Positions 17,710-26,641 are shown, counted from the stretch's first letter. The stretch: 64,000 bases of DNA from Tissierellia bacterium (GCA_012839745.1 DUMS01000007.1:1-64000), one strand, 5' to 3'. The notes: a model not told the origin generated them from the sequence alone. Numbers and translations are program-made.

Positions 17710-18729
17710 GTGGCAGTAAAGCGTATAGGCAAGCAGACTATCAAATTTCATAACCCTCCTTCCATAATAGGGACTTCCTCAATTGTAGGCCCAAAAGAAG
17801 GCGATGGTCCTTTGAGGGGCTATTTTGATATAGTTTTGGAAGACGATACGTGGGGACAGAAATCCTTTGAAAAGGCAGAAGCAAAGATGCAGGAGGAGGC
17901 CATTAAACTGGCTATTAAAAATGCCAATCTTTCAGTAGATAATATACAGTTTCTAATTTCAGGCGATTTATTAAACCAGATAATTTCTTCATCTTATACA
18001 GCAAGACAGATTGGTATACCTTATTTTGGATTATATGGGGCCTGTTCTACTATGACAGAGTCCCTTTGCATAGGTGCCATGATTATAGATGGAGGATTTG
18101 CTGATAATGTAGTATGCGCTACTTCAAGTCATTTCAGCTCTGCAGAAAGGCAGTTCAGATTTCCGCTGGAATATGGAGCGCAGAGGAAGTTTTCTTCCCA
18201 GTGGACTGTAACAGGTGCAGGAGCTACTGTATTATCAGCTAATGGAAATGGACCATATATAACATATATTACCCCGGGAAGGATAAAGGATTATGGGGTA
18301 ACAGATGCGAGCAATATGGGTGGAGCTATGGCCCCTGCAGCCATAGATACATTGCTGCAGCATTTTGAGGATACCGGATTTACACCACAGGATTATGATT
18401 TGATAGTATCTGGGGATTTAGGCTTAATAGGCAGAAGAATAGTAATAGATATGATGAAAAAGAAAGGATATGACCTTTCTGAAAACTACACAGATTGTGG
18501 TATTAAGATATTCGATGTTGTTGAACAGGATACACATGCAGGGGGTAGCGGATGTGCTTGCTCCGCAGTTGTACTCAATGGCTATATATACAAGGAAATG
18601 AAAAAAGGCACTTTCAATAGAGTATTGGTTATGTCTACTGGAGCGCTTCATTCTCCCATATCCACATTACAGGGGGAATCTGTACCTGGAATTGCACATG
18701 CCATAACATTGGAAAATCTGCCAAGGTAG
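17710..18729 (+). CDS. spoVAD: Stage V sporulation protein AD
   Basis: 339-aa soluble thiolase-fold subunit that binds dipicolinic acid on the spore inner membrane. Characteristic stretches are GTSSIVGPKEGDGPL near the N-terminus, GLYGACSTMTESLCIGA around residue 110, and HAGGSGCACSAVV near 280. GTG start with AGGAAGGTGAT upstream, 4 bases after spoVAC. Confidence 0.97.
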   Translation: MAVKRIGKQTIKFHNPPSIIGTSSIVGPKEGDGPLRGYFDIVLEDDTWGQKSFEKAEAKMQEEAIKLAIKNANLSVDNIQFLISGDLLNQIISSSYTARQIGIPYFGLYGACSTMTESLCIGAMIIDGGFADNVVCATSSHFSSAERQFRFPLEYGAQRKFSSQWTVTGAGATVLSANGNGPYITYITPGRIKDYGVTDASNMGGAMAPAAIDTLLQHFEDTGFTPQDYDLIVSGDLGLIGRRIVIDMMKKKGYDLSENYTDCGIKIFDVVEQDTHAGGSGCACSAVVLNGYIYKEMKKGTFNRVLVMSTGALHSPISTLQGESVPGIAHAITLENLPR

Positions 18730-18739
18730 GAGGAATATC

Positions 18740-19096
18740 ATGGAATATTTGACTGCTTTCATAGTTGGAGGATTGATTTGCGTTGTTGGGCAAATAATAC
18801 TTGATTCTACAAGTTTAACACCTGCTCATATTATCGTTACTTTTCTCATTATTGGTGTGATTCTAGGAGCACTTGGAATATATGAACCTATAGCTAAATT
18901 TGCAGAGGCAGGTGCTACTATTCCAATACCTGGGTTTGGATATGCCTTAAGCAAGGCTGCTATAGAGGGAGCCAAATCCAAAGGGGTATTAGGTGCTTTT
19001 GCAGGAGGTCTGGAAGCTACTGCCGGAGCAATTGCTGCAGCAGTAATATTTGGATATGTAACAGCGCTGATATCCTATCCAAGATCAAAAAGCTAG
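18740..19096 (+). CDS. spoVAE: Stage V sporulation protein AE (SpoVAEb type)
   Basis: 118-aa membrane protein homologous to SpoVAC, with four hydrophobic segments and the signature GLICVVGQIILD...GAGATIPIPGFGYALSKAAIEGAKSKG. Last SpoVA channel component in this operon; no spoVAEa or spoVAF follows. The stop codon lies inside the ascending arm of a shared terminator. SD GTAGGAGG. Confidence 0.95.
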   Translation: MEYLTAFIVGGLICVVGQIILDSTSLTPAHIIVTFLIIGVILGALGIYEPIAKFAEAGATIPIPGFGYALSKAAIEGAKSKGVLGAFAGGLEATAGAIAAAVIFGYVTALISYPRSKS

Positions 19097-19116
19097 GAGA
19101 AAACTCCTAGCTTTTT
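19087..19116. terminator. Bidirectional terminator between spoVAE and the PBP gene
   Basis: 13-bp stem AAAAAGCTAGGAG / CTCCTAGCTTTTT with a 4-base loop. T-runs on both strands serve spoVAE (plus) and the convergent penicillin-binding protein gene (minus). Confidence 0.9.
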
Positions 19117-22089
19117 CTAATTGCCATTACCATTGTCTCTGTTATCGTTATTGTTTTCTTTGTTATCATTTTTCTTGCCATTATTGTTTCTGTTATCATT
19201 TCTTCTATTGCTGTCTTCATTTTCATTATCATCATTGTTCCAATCTTTATCACCATCATTTCCACCAGGGTTGTTAAACCAATCCTCAAGCCAGTCTATT
19301 ATGCTCTTGCTTTCAGTATGCACATCGCAGACTTCTGTTGGGGCAGTGTACTGATAGTCGCTTGGCACAATGCCATTATTTGCTTCAGGATCGTATGGTG
19401 GATTTCTCTTAATGAATACTCTCTTTTCAACATTTTCCTTTGGACAGTATTCATTTGCAATTTTATTGGTTGTAGTGTCTATGTCAAGTTCAACATGAAC
19501 ATCACAGAAATCAGTTGGCTGTGTTCCTCTTACGAATATTTCACTTCTTATTGTACTTCCTCTGGGGTCTTTTTTACAAAGCTCTGTAGCCAGCTTTCCT
19601 GACTTGGTACATATGCTCAGTGTTATTAAGTTGTCCGGACGCTCAAAATCCTTTGGTTCTAATCCTTCATGTACCTGAGTCATCACTATTTTCCAAAGAT
19701 CTGCAGCTACTGAACTTGATCTGCTTAACTTTATCTGAGGGGAATCGTTACCTATCCATATACCTGCTGCATAATAATGTGTATATCCAACAAACCATGC
19801 ATCAGACTGATCCTGTGTAGTACCTGTTTTTCCTGCAGTAGGCATATTTGGAACTTGAGCTCTACCTGCAATGCCGTTTGAAACGGTGGTTCTCAGTATA
19901 TCTGACATTATATAAGCTACTTCCGGTGAAACCACAGCATTTTTCTTTGGTGTGTTATCAATTAAAACATGACCGTCTTTATCCAATACCTTGGTAAAGG
20001 AAATGGGCTCTATATATGTGCCTAAGTTTGCTATGGTACCATAAGCAGCAGTCATTTCCAAAGGAGTAAGGCCTTTTGTCATACCGCCTAGCCCCAGAGC
20101 TGACAGGTTTTCATCGTTGCTTACCCTGTTTTCAGCACTGGTAATGAAGTTATCTTTTTCAGGGTTTTCAACATTGATAATACCCATTTTGCTCAAATAT
20201 TCCATGCTTGTTTTAATGCCAATTGACTGTAGTGTTTTAACAGAGTTAACATTTACTGATTGCTCAACTGATTGCCTTAAGGTATGGATTCCTCTATACC
20301 CAGTATACCAGTTGCTTGGCCACAGCTTACCGTCTACATAGAATGGTATGTCATCAATTGTTGTTGCAGCAGTATAACCATTATCCAAGGCGGGCATGTA
20401 AACTGCTAAAGGTTTTATTGTGGAACCTGGCTGCCTAGGCGATGATGTTGCACGGTTTAATATTCGTGTACCTTCCACATCCCTGCCTCCTACCAGGGCT
20501 TTTATCTGTCCTGTTCTGTAATCCATTATAACTGCTGCAGACTGTGGCTGAACAATTCCGTCTTTTTGTCTGTAGAAATACTTGCTGTTTATTATTAGGT
20601 TTCCATCTGAATTGACTGAACAGAAATCCTTGTTATCTTCAAGATAGCTTTTATTTATGGTAATGGATTTGTCCTCGCCAATTGTATATGCATTTTCAGG
20701 CAATGACAGATTGCCCATTCTATATGTTACTAAGTTTTTGTTTTCGTCTATATTATAGTAGTCAGCAATGTCAATCACATTGTTATATGTGGAGAACTTA
20801 TTGCTCTTTAGAACCAGATTTCCATCTACAAATTCAAATTTATTGGCTTCAACAATCAGATTAAATTCTTCATCTAACAGGTTTTGCTGGCTGTAGAATA
20901 TTACATTATTGTTTTCATCCAATATATTTCCCGACTTATCCCTTTTCCAGCTTATAAGGGCTGGTGCATTTATCTTATTAACATCGCCCAATAGATATTC
21001 TGTAAAGTTATCATATATATCTTCCAGTTTCTTTTGCAGTTCCAGGTCCATAGTTGAATATATCTTTAATCCTCCGGTGTAAAGCTCCCTTTCAGCTTGC
21101 TCTCTGGTATATCCTAATTTTTCTATAAGTGCTTCTATTACTTGGGTTTTTACAAAATCATTAAAATATGATGAAATGCCTTGTACCTTTTTTTGTCCTG
21201 GCTTTATTTTAGACAGAATGTCTTCATTAATAGCTGTGTTGTATTCTTCTTCAGTTATCTTGCCTAGTTCCAACATTTTAGCCAATACCAGTTTTTGACG
21301 TTCTACAGCTCTTTCGTTGTAAACAGCGATGTACTTTTCCCCAAATATGTCAACTTCTCCAACTTCAATATGCTTTTGGCTGTCAAAGTCTTCAGGTCTT
21401 ATTGTCTGATATAAGCCATATCTGCTTGGACTTTGAACTATTGCAGCTAACACAGCAGATTCTGCCAGCGTCAGGTCCTGAACATCCTTTGAAAAGTAAG
21501 TTTCTGCAGCACTTTGAACTCCGTAAGCGCCTTGACCTAAGTATATCCTGTTTAGATATGCTTCCAGAATCTGGTCTTTTGTAAGCTCCTGTTCAATCTG
21601 TATCGCCAAATAGGCTTCCTGAATCTTTCTAGTCCAGTTCTGATCAAGGGTAAGATATATGTTTCTGGCCAGCTGTTGAGTTATTGTACTACCTCCCCTT
21701 ACTATTTCACCTGCTTTCAAATTGTCATAAGCTGATTTTATAATTCCAATTATATCAACACCTATATGTTTTTCAAACCTTTCATCCTCTATGGCTATAA
21801 ATGCATCTTTAAGGTGTTTTGGCATCTTATCTATGCTAACTATTGTCCTGTATTCCTCTGTTTGAATCTTCTCAAGCACATTGCCTTTTTCATCTAATAT
21901 GAAAGAAGTTTGAGTTAATAGTGAGCTTATATTTGATGGATTAATCTCTGGGGCTTCAGCTATAATAGCCAATGCAATTCCACTTACAGTACCTGCCAGT
22001 ATGGCTCCTGCCATGAACAGTGTTATAAATAAAATCTTCAAACCTTTTTTCATATTTTGTTTTGTTTTCTTCTTATTGTGTTCTGACAT
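19117..22089 (-). CDS. Class A penicillin-binding protein (transglycosylase/transpeptidase)
   Basis: 990-aa bifunctional peptidoglycan polymerase. A single N-terminal transmembrane helix (about residues 13-40) is followed by the GT51 glycosyltransferase domain with EDERFEKHIGVD and GGSTITQQLARN, then a transpeptidase domain with SxxK in PGSTIKPL, SxN in EQSVNVN and KTG in AGKTGTTQ. It is longer than usual: an extra segment of about 130 residues between the two domains holds repeated DGNLVLKSNKF / DGNLIINSKYF-like units, and the last 45 residues are an Asn/Asp/Lys-rich low-complexity tail. ATG preceded by AAGGAGGT. Divergent from yunB. Confidence 0.95.
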   Translation of the reverse strand: MSEHNKKKTKQNMKKGLKILFITLFMAGAILAGTVSGIALAIIAEAPEINPSNISSLLTQTSFILDEKGNVLEKIQTEEYRTIVSIDKMPKHLKDAFIAIEDERFEKHIGVDIIGIIKSAYDNLKAGEIVRGGSTITQQLARNIYLTLDQNWTRKIQEAYLAIQIEQELTKDQILEAYLNRIYLGQGAYGVQSAAETYFSKDVQDLTLAESAVLAAIVQSPSRYGLYQTIRPEDFDSQKHIEVGEVDIFGEKYIAVYNERAVERQKLVLAKMLELGKITEEEYNTAINEDILSKIKPGQKKVQGISSYFNDFVKTQVIEALIEKLGYTREQAERELYTGGLKIYSTMDLELQKKLEDIYDNFTEYLLGDVNKINAPALISWKRDKSGNILDENNNVIFYSQQNLLDEEFNLIVEANKFEFVDGNLVLKSNKFSTYNNVIDIADYYNIDENKNLVTYRMGNLSLPENAYTIGEDKSITINKSYLEDNKDFCSVNSDGNLIINSKYFYRQKDGIVQPQSAAVIMDYRTGQIKALVGGRDVEGTRILNRATSSPRQPGSTIKPLAVYMPALDNGYTAATTIDDIPFYVDGKLWPSNWYTGYRGIHTLRQSVEQSVNVNSVKTLQSIGIKTSMEYLSKMGIINVENPEKDNFITSAENRVSNDENLSALGLGGMTKGLTPLEMTAAYGTIANLGTYIEPISFTKVLDKDGHVLIDNTPKKNAVVSPEVAYIMSDILRTTVSNGIAGRAQVPNMPTAGKTGTTQDQSDAWFVGYTHYYAAGIWIGNDSPQIKLSRSSSVAADLWKIVMTQVHEGLEPKDFERPDNLITLSICTKSGKLATELCKKDPRGSTIRSEIFVRGTQPTDFCDVHVELDIDTTTNKIANEYCPKENVEKRVFIKRNPPYDPEANNGIVPSDYQYTAPTEVCDVHTESKSIIDWLEDWFNNPGGNDGDKDWNNDDNENEDSNRRNDNRNNNGKKNDNKENNNDNRDNGNGN

Positions 22090-22131
22090 TAATATACCTC
22101 CTTAATTTAGGAACAGGTAGTAATCAAACTA

Positions 22132-22160
22132 ATTATAACATACAAATAATCTAATGTTAA
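22132..22160 (-). promoter_or_regulatory. SigA-type promoter of the PBP gene
   Basis: On the minus strand TTAACA (22160-22155), 17-bp spacer, TATAAT (22137-22132). It gives a 5' leader of about 35 bases before the ATG. Confidence 0.68.
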
Positions 22161-22252
22161 TAATTCAATGCAATATAATGCCCATAATTGGTTAAACAAT
22201 ATCCTTTTATAGATGTCTTATTCATATATTATATACTAGGAGGGTGAGAAAT

Positions 22253-22906
22253 TTGAAGCATTATTCAGTTTTTCTGAGAAGAAGGAAATTTCTACTATGG
22301 ATTATAGCCTTGTTAATGTTTATATTATACATATATAAATATATTGATAAAAACGTTAGGCCAAGTATAATAGCAATTTCAGAGGTAAGAGCAAAACAGG
22401 TTACAATACAAGCTATTAACGATACAATAAAGAACAAGATAAAGAATGACATTGAATATACAGATTTAATAAATGTTAAATATGACAATGAAGGAAAGGT
22501 AACATTGATGCAGGCAAATACAATATTGATGAATATCATAGCAGCAGACGTGGCTCTGGATATCCAGGAAGAACTGAAAGAGATTTCTGATTCAGTAATA
22601 AAGGTGCCTTTAAACAATGTATTTAATATTCAAATAGTAAAGCTACCAAGTATTCGAATAAGAATTATACCACAAGGTGCTGTAGCTGTTGATTTTGCAA
22701 CTGAATTTGAATCAACGGGTATTAATCAAACAAGGCATAGGATATACATTATTGTAAATACTGATATTAAGATGATCTTTCCTTTAGTATCGGAGAATAT
22801 AAGGGTTACAACAAATATTCCCATTGCTGAAACCATAATCGTAGGAGAAGTGCCAGACCAATTTGTTGAGGTTCCAGAAGAAGGCATATTAGATGTAACA
22901 CAATAA
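22253..22906 (+). CDS. yunB: Sporulation protein YunB
   Basis: 217-aa YunB family protein: a short basic N-terminus, one transmembrane helix (about residues 13-31) and an extracytoplasmic domain with the conserved SEVRAKQVTIQAINDTIK opening and QIVKLPSIRIRIIPQGAVAVDF-like middle. In B. subtilis it is a mother-cell (SigE) sporulation gene. TTG start with AGGAGGGTGA upstream; GTG 22244 lies within that SD and is rejected. I could not identify a convincing SigE promoter in the 160-bp divergent gap. Confidence 0.9.
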   Translation: MKHYSVFLRRRKFLLWIIALLMFILYIYKYIDKNVRPSIIAISEVRAKQVTIQAINDTIKNKIKNDIEYTDLINVKYDNEGKVTLMQANTILMNIIAADVALDIQEELKEISDSVIKVPLNNVFNIQIVKLPSIRIRIIPQGAVAVDFATEFESTGINQTRHRIYIIVNTDIKMIFPLVSENIRVTTNIPIAETIIVGEVPDQFVEVPEEGILDVTQ

Positions 22907-22913
22907 GTATAAA

Positions 22914-22938
22914 TTATTGTATAATGATATTACAATAA
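22914..22938. promoter_or_regulatory. Dyad overlapping a TATAAT upstream of hflX
   Basis: Arms TTATTGTA (22914-22921) and TACAATAA (22931-22938) are perfect inverted repeats with a 9-base centre. A TATAAT (22920-22925) lies across the left arm, with no good -35. It could be an operator at the hflX promoter. Confidence 0.35.
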
Positions 22939-22959
22939 CAAATATGGAAGGGGAACAAA

Positions 22960-24237
22960 TTGAAAAGAGAAACATTTAATAAGGAAAAAACCATCATTGT
23001 TGGAGTTGAGCTTTATAACCAGCCAGATATTGAAGAGTCAATGGATGAACTGGAAGAATTGGTTAAGGCTGCAGGAGGAACAGTTTTGTTTAGAACCATA
23101 CAGAGGAGAAATTCCATAGACCCTGCATATTTTATCGGAAAGGGAAAGGCCTTAGAGATTAAGGAATATTGCGAATTATATGATGTAGATGCTGTTGTGT
23201 TCAACGATGAGCTATCCGGTGCACAGTTGAGAAACCTTGAGGAAATTATTGACAGGAAGATAGTGGATAGAACAAACCTAATACTTGATATATTTGCAAG
23301 CAGGGCCCATTCAAAGGAAGGCAAGCTGCAGGTAAAGCTTGCTCAGTTAAAATACAGGCTTCCCAGATTGACAGGTTTTAGAAACTATTTATCCAGAACA
23401 GGAGGGGGAATAGGAACAAGAGGTCCAGGAGAGCAAAAGCTTGAGGTAGATAGACGCCATCTTCTAAGGGAGATAAACAATATTGAAAAGGCTTTGAAAG
23501 AAATAGAAAAGACCAGAAGTGTAAAAAGAAACAAAAGGTTAGGTTCATCAATACCCATAGTAGCCTTAGTGGGATATACCAATTCAGGAAAATCAACATT
23601 GTTGAATAGAATACTGGAGCTTTATTCAGACAGCGATGAGTCCAAAAAGGTATTTGCATATGATATGTTGTTTGCTACTCTTGAAACTTCATTACGTCAA
23701 GCAGCATTTCCCAATGGGCAGAAATTTTTAATTACAGATACTGTGGGATTTGTAAGCAAGCTTCCTACTCATTTAATTGAAGCCTTTAAGGGTACTTTAG
23801 AGGAGGTAAAATACGCAGATTTAATATTGCATGTTGTAGACGCATCAAGCGAAAATTTAAATATTCAGATAGAGACTACACTGAATATACTTAAAGACTT
23901 GGAAGTATTGGATAAACCCATGATAACAGTTTTTAACAAGATGGATAAGAGAAAAATGGATGAACTGATATACGATACAAGGAAAGTTGATAAGAAGATA
24001 TTTATTTCTGGAAAATACGATGAAAACCTGGATGGATTAATGAATATGATTATGGAAAATTTAAATATAGAATATAGGGAGACCACCTTATTGATACCAT
24101 ACCAAAAACAGGATATAGTAAGCCTTATATTGGATAATTATGAGCCTAAAATGTTAGAATATGATGAAAAGGGAGTTTTACTGACAGCAAATCTAAGAAT
24201 ACAGGATTATGACAGGCTTAAAATATATGAAATGTAA
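22960..24237 (+). CDS. hflX: GTPase HflX
   Basis: 425-aa ribosome-associated GTPase implicated in rescuing or splitting stalled 70S/50S particles. The N-terminal HflX domain contains YFIGKGKALEIKEYC and the glycine-rich linker GGGIGTRGPGEQKLEVDRR. The G domain begins near residue 198 with G1 GYTNSGKST, G3 DTVGF and G4 NKMD. TTG start with GGAAGGGGA 6 bases upstream. The gene is probably monocistronic or co-transcribed with the following Nudix gene. Confidence 0.96.
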   Translation: MKRETFNKEKTIIVGVELYNQPDIEESMDELEELVKAAGGTVLFRTIQRRNSIDPAYFIGKGKALEIKEYCELYDVDAVVFNDELSGAQLRNLEEIIDRKIVDRTNLILDIFASRAHSKEGKLQVKLAQLKYRLPRLTGFRNYLSRTGGGIGTRGPGEQKLEVDRRHLLREINNIEKALKEIEKTRSVKRNKRLGSSIPIVALVGYTNSGKSTLLNRILELYSDSDESKKVFAYDMLFATLETSLRQAAFPNGQKFLITDTVGFVSKLPTHLIEAFKGTLEEVKYADLILHVVDASSENLNIQIETTLNILKDLEVLDKPMITVFNKMDKRKMDELIYDTRKVDKKIFISGKYDENLDGLMNMIMENLNIEYRETTLLIPYQKQDIVSLILDNYEPKMLEYDEKGVLLTANLRIQDYDRLKIYEM

Positions 24238-24324
24238 CAAACCTGCAAAAAGATTAAAAATAGATTGAATTATTATGGCATTTTGGGTATGATAATAGTA
24301 ATACAACAAAGGAGGCTGAGTTCT

Positions 24325-24765
24325 ATGATTGTAAGAAATTGTGCAGGTGGAGTAGTTTTCAACAATGACAAAGTCTTAATTATAAAAAATGATAAAGATG
24401 AGTGGGTATTACCTAAGGGGAAAATTCGTAACAATTCCTTGCCAGTAGAAACGGCTGTTAGTCGTGTTAAGCACGAAACAGGCGTAGATGCCAATGTTGT
24501 TTCTACTGCTGGCGAGACTAGTTACGAATTTTTTTCATTATCAAGAAAGCAATCAGTTTGCAATATTATTATATGGTATGTAATGGAAGCTAAAAGTGAC
24601 CATTATGAAATAAACAAAGAGGAAGGATTTAAAGACGGAGGATTTTATCCTGTAGATAAAGCCCTGGAAATGATAACTTACAGTCAAGACAGGTCCTTGG
24701 TTAGTTTATCCTATAAAAAATATCTGGAGTATAAGGAGTTTGAAATTAAACAGATTTATGCATAG
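24325..24765 (+). CDS. Nudix-fold protein with a degenerate Nudix box
   Basis: 146-aa protein with the Nudix fold start IVRNCAGGVVFNNDKVLIIKNDKDEWVLPKGKI. The Nudix box region reads PKGKIRNNSLPVETAVSRVKHETG (in two parts around residue 38). Against the consensus GX5EX7REUXEEXGU, the first Glu is Ser, the Arg-Glu pair is Ser-Arg, and Glu-Glu is His-Glu, so the metal-binding acidic residues are mostly gone. Catalysis is therefore doubtful; a binding or regulatory role is possible. ATG 24325 has AAAGGAGGC upstream; an earlier in-frame start at 24265 has none. Confidence 0.8.
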   Translation: MIVRNCAGGVVFNNDKVLIIKNDKDEWVLPKGKIRNNSLPVETAVSRVKHETGVDANVVSTAGETSYEFFSLSRKQSVCNIIIWYVMEAKSDHYEINKEEGFKDGGFYPVDKALEMITYSQDRSLVSLSYKKYLEYKEFEIKQIYA

Positions 24766-24778
24766 AGTCAGCACCACA

Positions 24779-24811
24779 TAAGGGCAGGAAGCTTTCTGCC
24801 TTTATTTTTTT
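24779..24811 (+). terminator. Rho-independent terminator after the Nudix gene
   Basis: 12-bp stem TAAGGGCAGGAA / TTTCTGCCTTTA with two G-T pairs, followed by TTTTTT. Confidence 0.8.
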
Positions 24812-24883
24812 ACAATATAACATGTATAATATAAATAGAATATTGCAGTTTCATCACAGTATTTAAATTGAAAGGAGAGAGAT

Positions 24884-25528
24884 ATGGACAGGTTTTATAG
24901 AACTATACATAAATATGGAAAAGACGAAATTATAATAAATAAGTCAAGATTTATAGGCCATGCCATGCCTGTTGAAAATGAAGAAGATGCACTAGAATTT
25001 ATAGGAAAAATCAAAGAGGAGTACAAAGATGCAACGCATAATGTATATGCCTATGTATTAGGAGAGAATAATAATATACAGAGATTCAGCGATGACGGAG
25101 AACCATCAGGAACTGCAGGGATACCTGTATTAGAGGTAATAAAGAAGGAAGATCTTAGAAAGGTTGCGGTAGTAGTTACAAGATATTTCGGAGGCATTAA
25201 ATTAGGTGCAGGAGGGCTTATTAGAGCCTACACTAAGGGGGCAAAGATAGGACTTGAAGCAGGAATTATTGTAGATAAAATACCACATAGGAAATTAAAA
25301 ATAAGAATAAATTATACTTCTTATGGTTTGATAGAGAATTTTTTGAATCAGGAAGGGTATATAATAAATAAAATTGAATATGATGATGGAGTAAACATAT
25401 ATGTTTATATCAAACAGCAGGATTTAGAGGCATTTACCAAGAAGATACTCAATCTTACCAGTGGAAATGCTATAATTGAGCATTTGGAGGAAGAATATAT
25501 TTCAATAAAGGATGGAAAGCCAGTATAG
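24884..25528 (+). CDS. YigZ/IMPACT family protein (UPF0029)
   Basis: 214-aa two-domain protein: an N-terminal IMPACT/UPF0029 domain with the conserved DATHNVYAYVLGENNNIQRFSDDGEPSGTAG (about residues 47-77, in parts) and TRYFGGIKLGAGGLIRAY, plus a C-terminal DUF1949 ferredoxin-like domain. Cellular role in bacteria is not established; links to translation and to proline peptidase activity have been suggested. ATG with GAAAGGAGAG upstream. The downstream CoA-binding gene starts 11 bases after the stop and is likely co-transcribed. Confidence 0.9.
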   Translation: MDRFYRTIHKYGKDEIIINKSRFIGHAMPVENEEDALEFIGKIKEEYKDATHNVYAYVLGENNNIQRFSDDGEPSGTAGIPVLEVIKKEDLRKVAVVVTRYFGGIKLGAGGLIRAYTKGAKIGLEAGIIVDKIPHRKLKIRINYTSYGLIENFLNQEGYIINKIEYDDGVNIYVYIKQQDLEAFTKKILNLTSGNAIIEHLEEEYISIKDGKPV

Positions 25529-25539
25529 GAGGAGATATT

Positions 25540-25923
25540 TTGCTGAAGAATGAAATGCTTGAAAAAAGAGTTTGGGCTGTTGTTGGCGTAACCAATAACA
25601 AGGAAAGGTTTGGATACAAGATATTTAGGACCCTTATGGAACATGGATATGAAACTTATGGAGTAAACCCAAAATATGAAGAAATTGACGGGAAAAAAAT
25701 ATATCCTAATCTTAAAAGCATACCTAAAAATATTGAAGTAGTTGATGTGGTTATTCCACCAAAAGCAGCCATGGAGCTATTAGATGAAATAAAGGAACAG
25801 GGAATTGAATATGTCTGGTTCCAGCCTGGAACCTATGATGAGGAAGTAATGGAAAAGGCCAAAAGATTGGGTTTAAAAGCCCTTTTCCACGACTGCGTTT
25901 ATGCCACTTTGGTTAGTGAATAA
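25540..25923 (+). CDS. CoA-binding domain protein (YccU type)
   Basis: 127-aa single Rossmann-fold CoA-binding domain like the N-terminal domain of succinyl-CoA synthetase alpha subunits. It shows AVVGVTNNKERFGYKIFRTLMEHGYETYGVNP at the nucleotide-binding edge, VVIPPKAAMELLDE in the middle and WFQPGTYDEE near residue 95. Specific function is unknown. TTG start with TAGGAGGAG upstream. Confidence 0.88.
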   Translation: MLKNEMLEKRVWAVVGVTNNKERFGYKIFRTLMEHGYETYGVNPKYEEIDGKKIYPNLKSIPKNIEVVDVVIPPKAAMELLDEIKEQGIEYVWFQPGTYDEEVMEKAKRLGLKALFHDCVYATLVSE

Positions 25924-25952
25924 AGATAGGCTTATTGCCTATCTTTTTTTTT
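25922..25952 (+). terminator. Rho-independent terminator after the CoA-binding gene
   Basis: 10-bp stem AAAGATAGGC / GCCTATCTTT with a 4-base loop, then a run of T. The convergent minus-strand gene ends inside it. Confidence 0.92.
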
Positions 25953-26285
25953 CAGCTCGTATAATCCTATAAATAAAAGGAAAAAAGCAAAAATCTTCCT
26001 TAGTGTATCAGGGTTTATTCTAATGGCGATTATTGATCCAACAATAGCTCCTGCAATGCCACCTGGCACAATCCATTTGGTATATTTGAATATGATATTT
26101 TTTTCTCTTATATGGACTATTAATGCAGCAATGGAAACAGGAATGAATACAATCAGATTAATGCTTTGAGCCTGCTGCTGTATTAAGTTTGCAAATAAAA
26201 CAAGGGAAGGAATTAGGATTGAACCACCTCCAATACCCATTCCGCTTATTATTCCAGATATAAAACCAATTATGAATAGCTTCAT
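25932..26285 (-). CDS. TauE/SafE-type permease half protein, second of a pair
   Basis: 117-aa membrane protein with about four hydrophobic helices, corresponding to one repeat of the TSUP (TauE/SafE) anion-transporter family: MKLFIIGFISGIISGMGIGGGSILIPSLVLFA contains the family GxGGGxxxxP loop. Full-length TSUP proteins (about 240-260 aa) contain two such repeats; here they are separate genes. The ATG overlaps the stop of the partner gene by 4 bases (ATGA), so both are likely made together and form a heterodimer. Substrate (sulfite, sulfonate, other) unknown. Confidence 0.82.
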   Translation of the reverse strand: MKLFIIGFISGIISGMGIGGGSILIPSLVLFANLIQQQAQSINLIVFIPVSIAALIVHIREKNIIFKYTKWIVPGGIAGAIVGSIIAIRINPDTLRKIFAFFLLFIGLYELKKKDRQ

Positions 26286-26641
26286 TTCAAAATCATCCTT
26301 ATAGCAGTGAATATTATTATTCCACCAAATATCTTTCTTAATATATTAGCTGGTATTTTATTTAGAAACTTTGCACCTATAAAGCTTCCTATAATACCTC
26401 CTAATGCAATATACATTACAATGTTAAACTGTATTATGTCTTCCTTCAGGTATAGAATAGTGCTGATTACAGATAATGGAAGTATTATGGATATGGCAGT
26501 TGCATGAGATTTATGTTCATCAACACCCATTAGAAAGGTCAAAGCAGGAACTATTATCATGCCACCTCCAGAACCAAATATTCCATTGATAAATCCGGTC
26601 ACTAAACCAATTGCAATTAACTTTATTTGTTTAGAATGCAT
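26282..26641 (-). CDS. TauE/SafE-type permease half protein, first of a pair
   Basis: 119-aa partner of the following gene, again one TSUP repeat: KLIAIGLVTGFINGIFGSGGGMIIVPALTFLMG with the glycine-rich GSGGG loop, then three further hydrophobic helices. Length and repeat are nearly the same as the downstream half. SD CAAAGGAGT lies 6 bases before the ATG. Transcribed divergently from nadE. Confidence 0.82.
   Translation of the reverse strand: MHSKQIKLIAIGLVTGFINGIFGSGGGMIIVPALTFLMGVDEHKSHATAISIILPLSVISTILYLKEDIIQFNIVMYIALGGIIGSFIGAKFLNKIPANILRKIFGGIIIFTAIRMILK

Noticed and set aside
22160-22252. SigE promoter for yunB
   Set aside because: CATATATT at 22223 resembles a -10, but no ATATT-type -35 occurs at 13-15 bases upstream.
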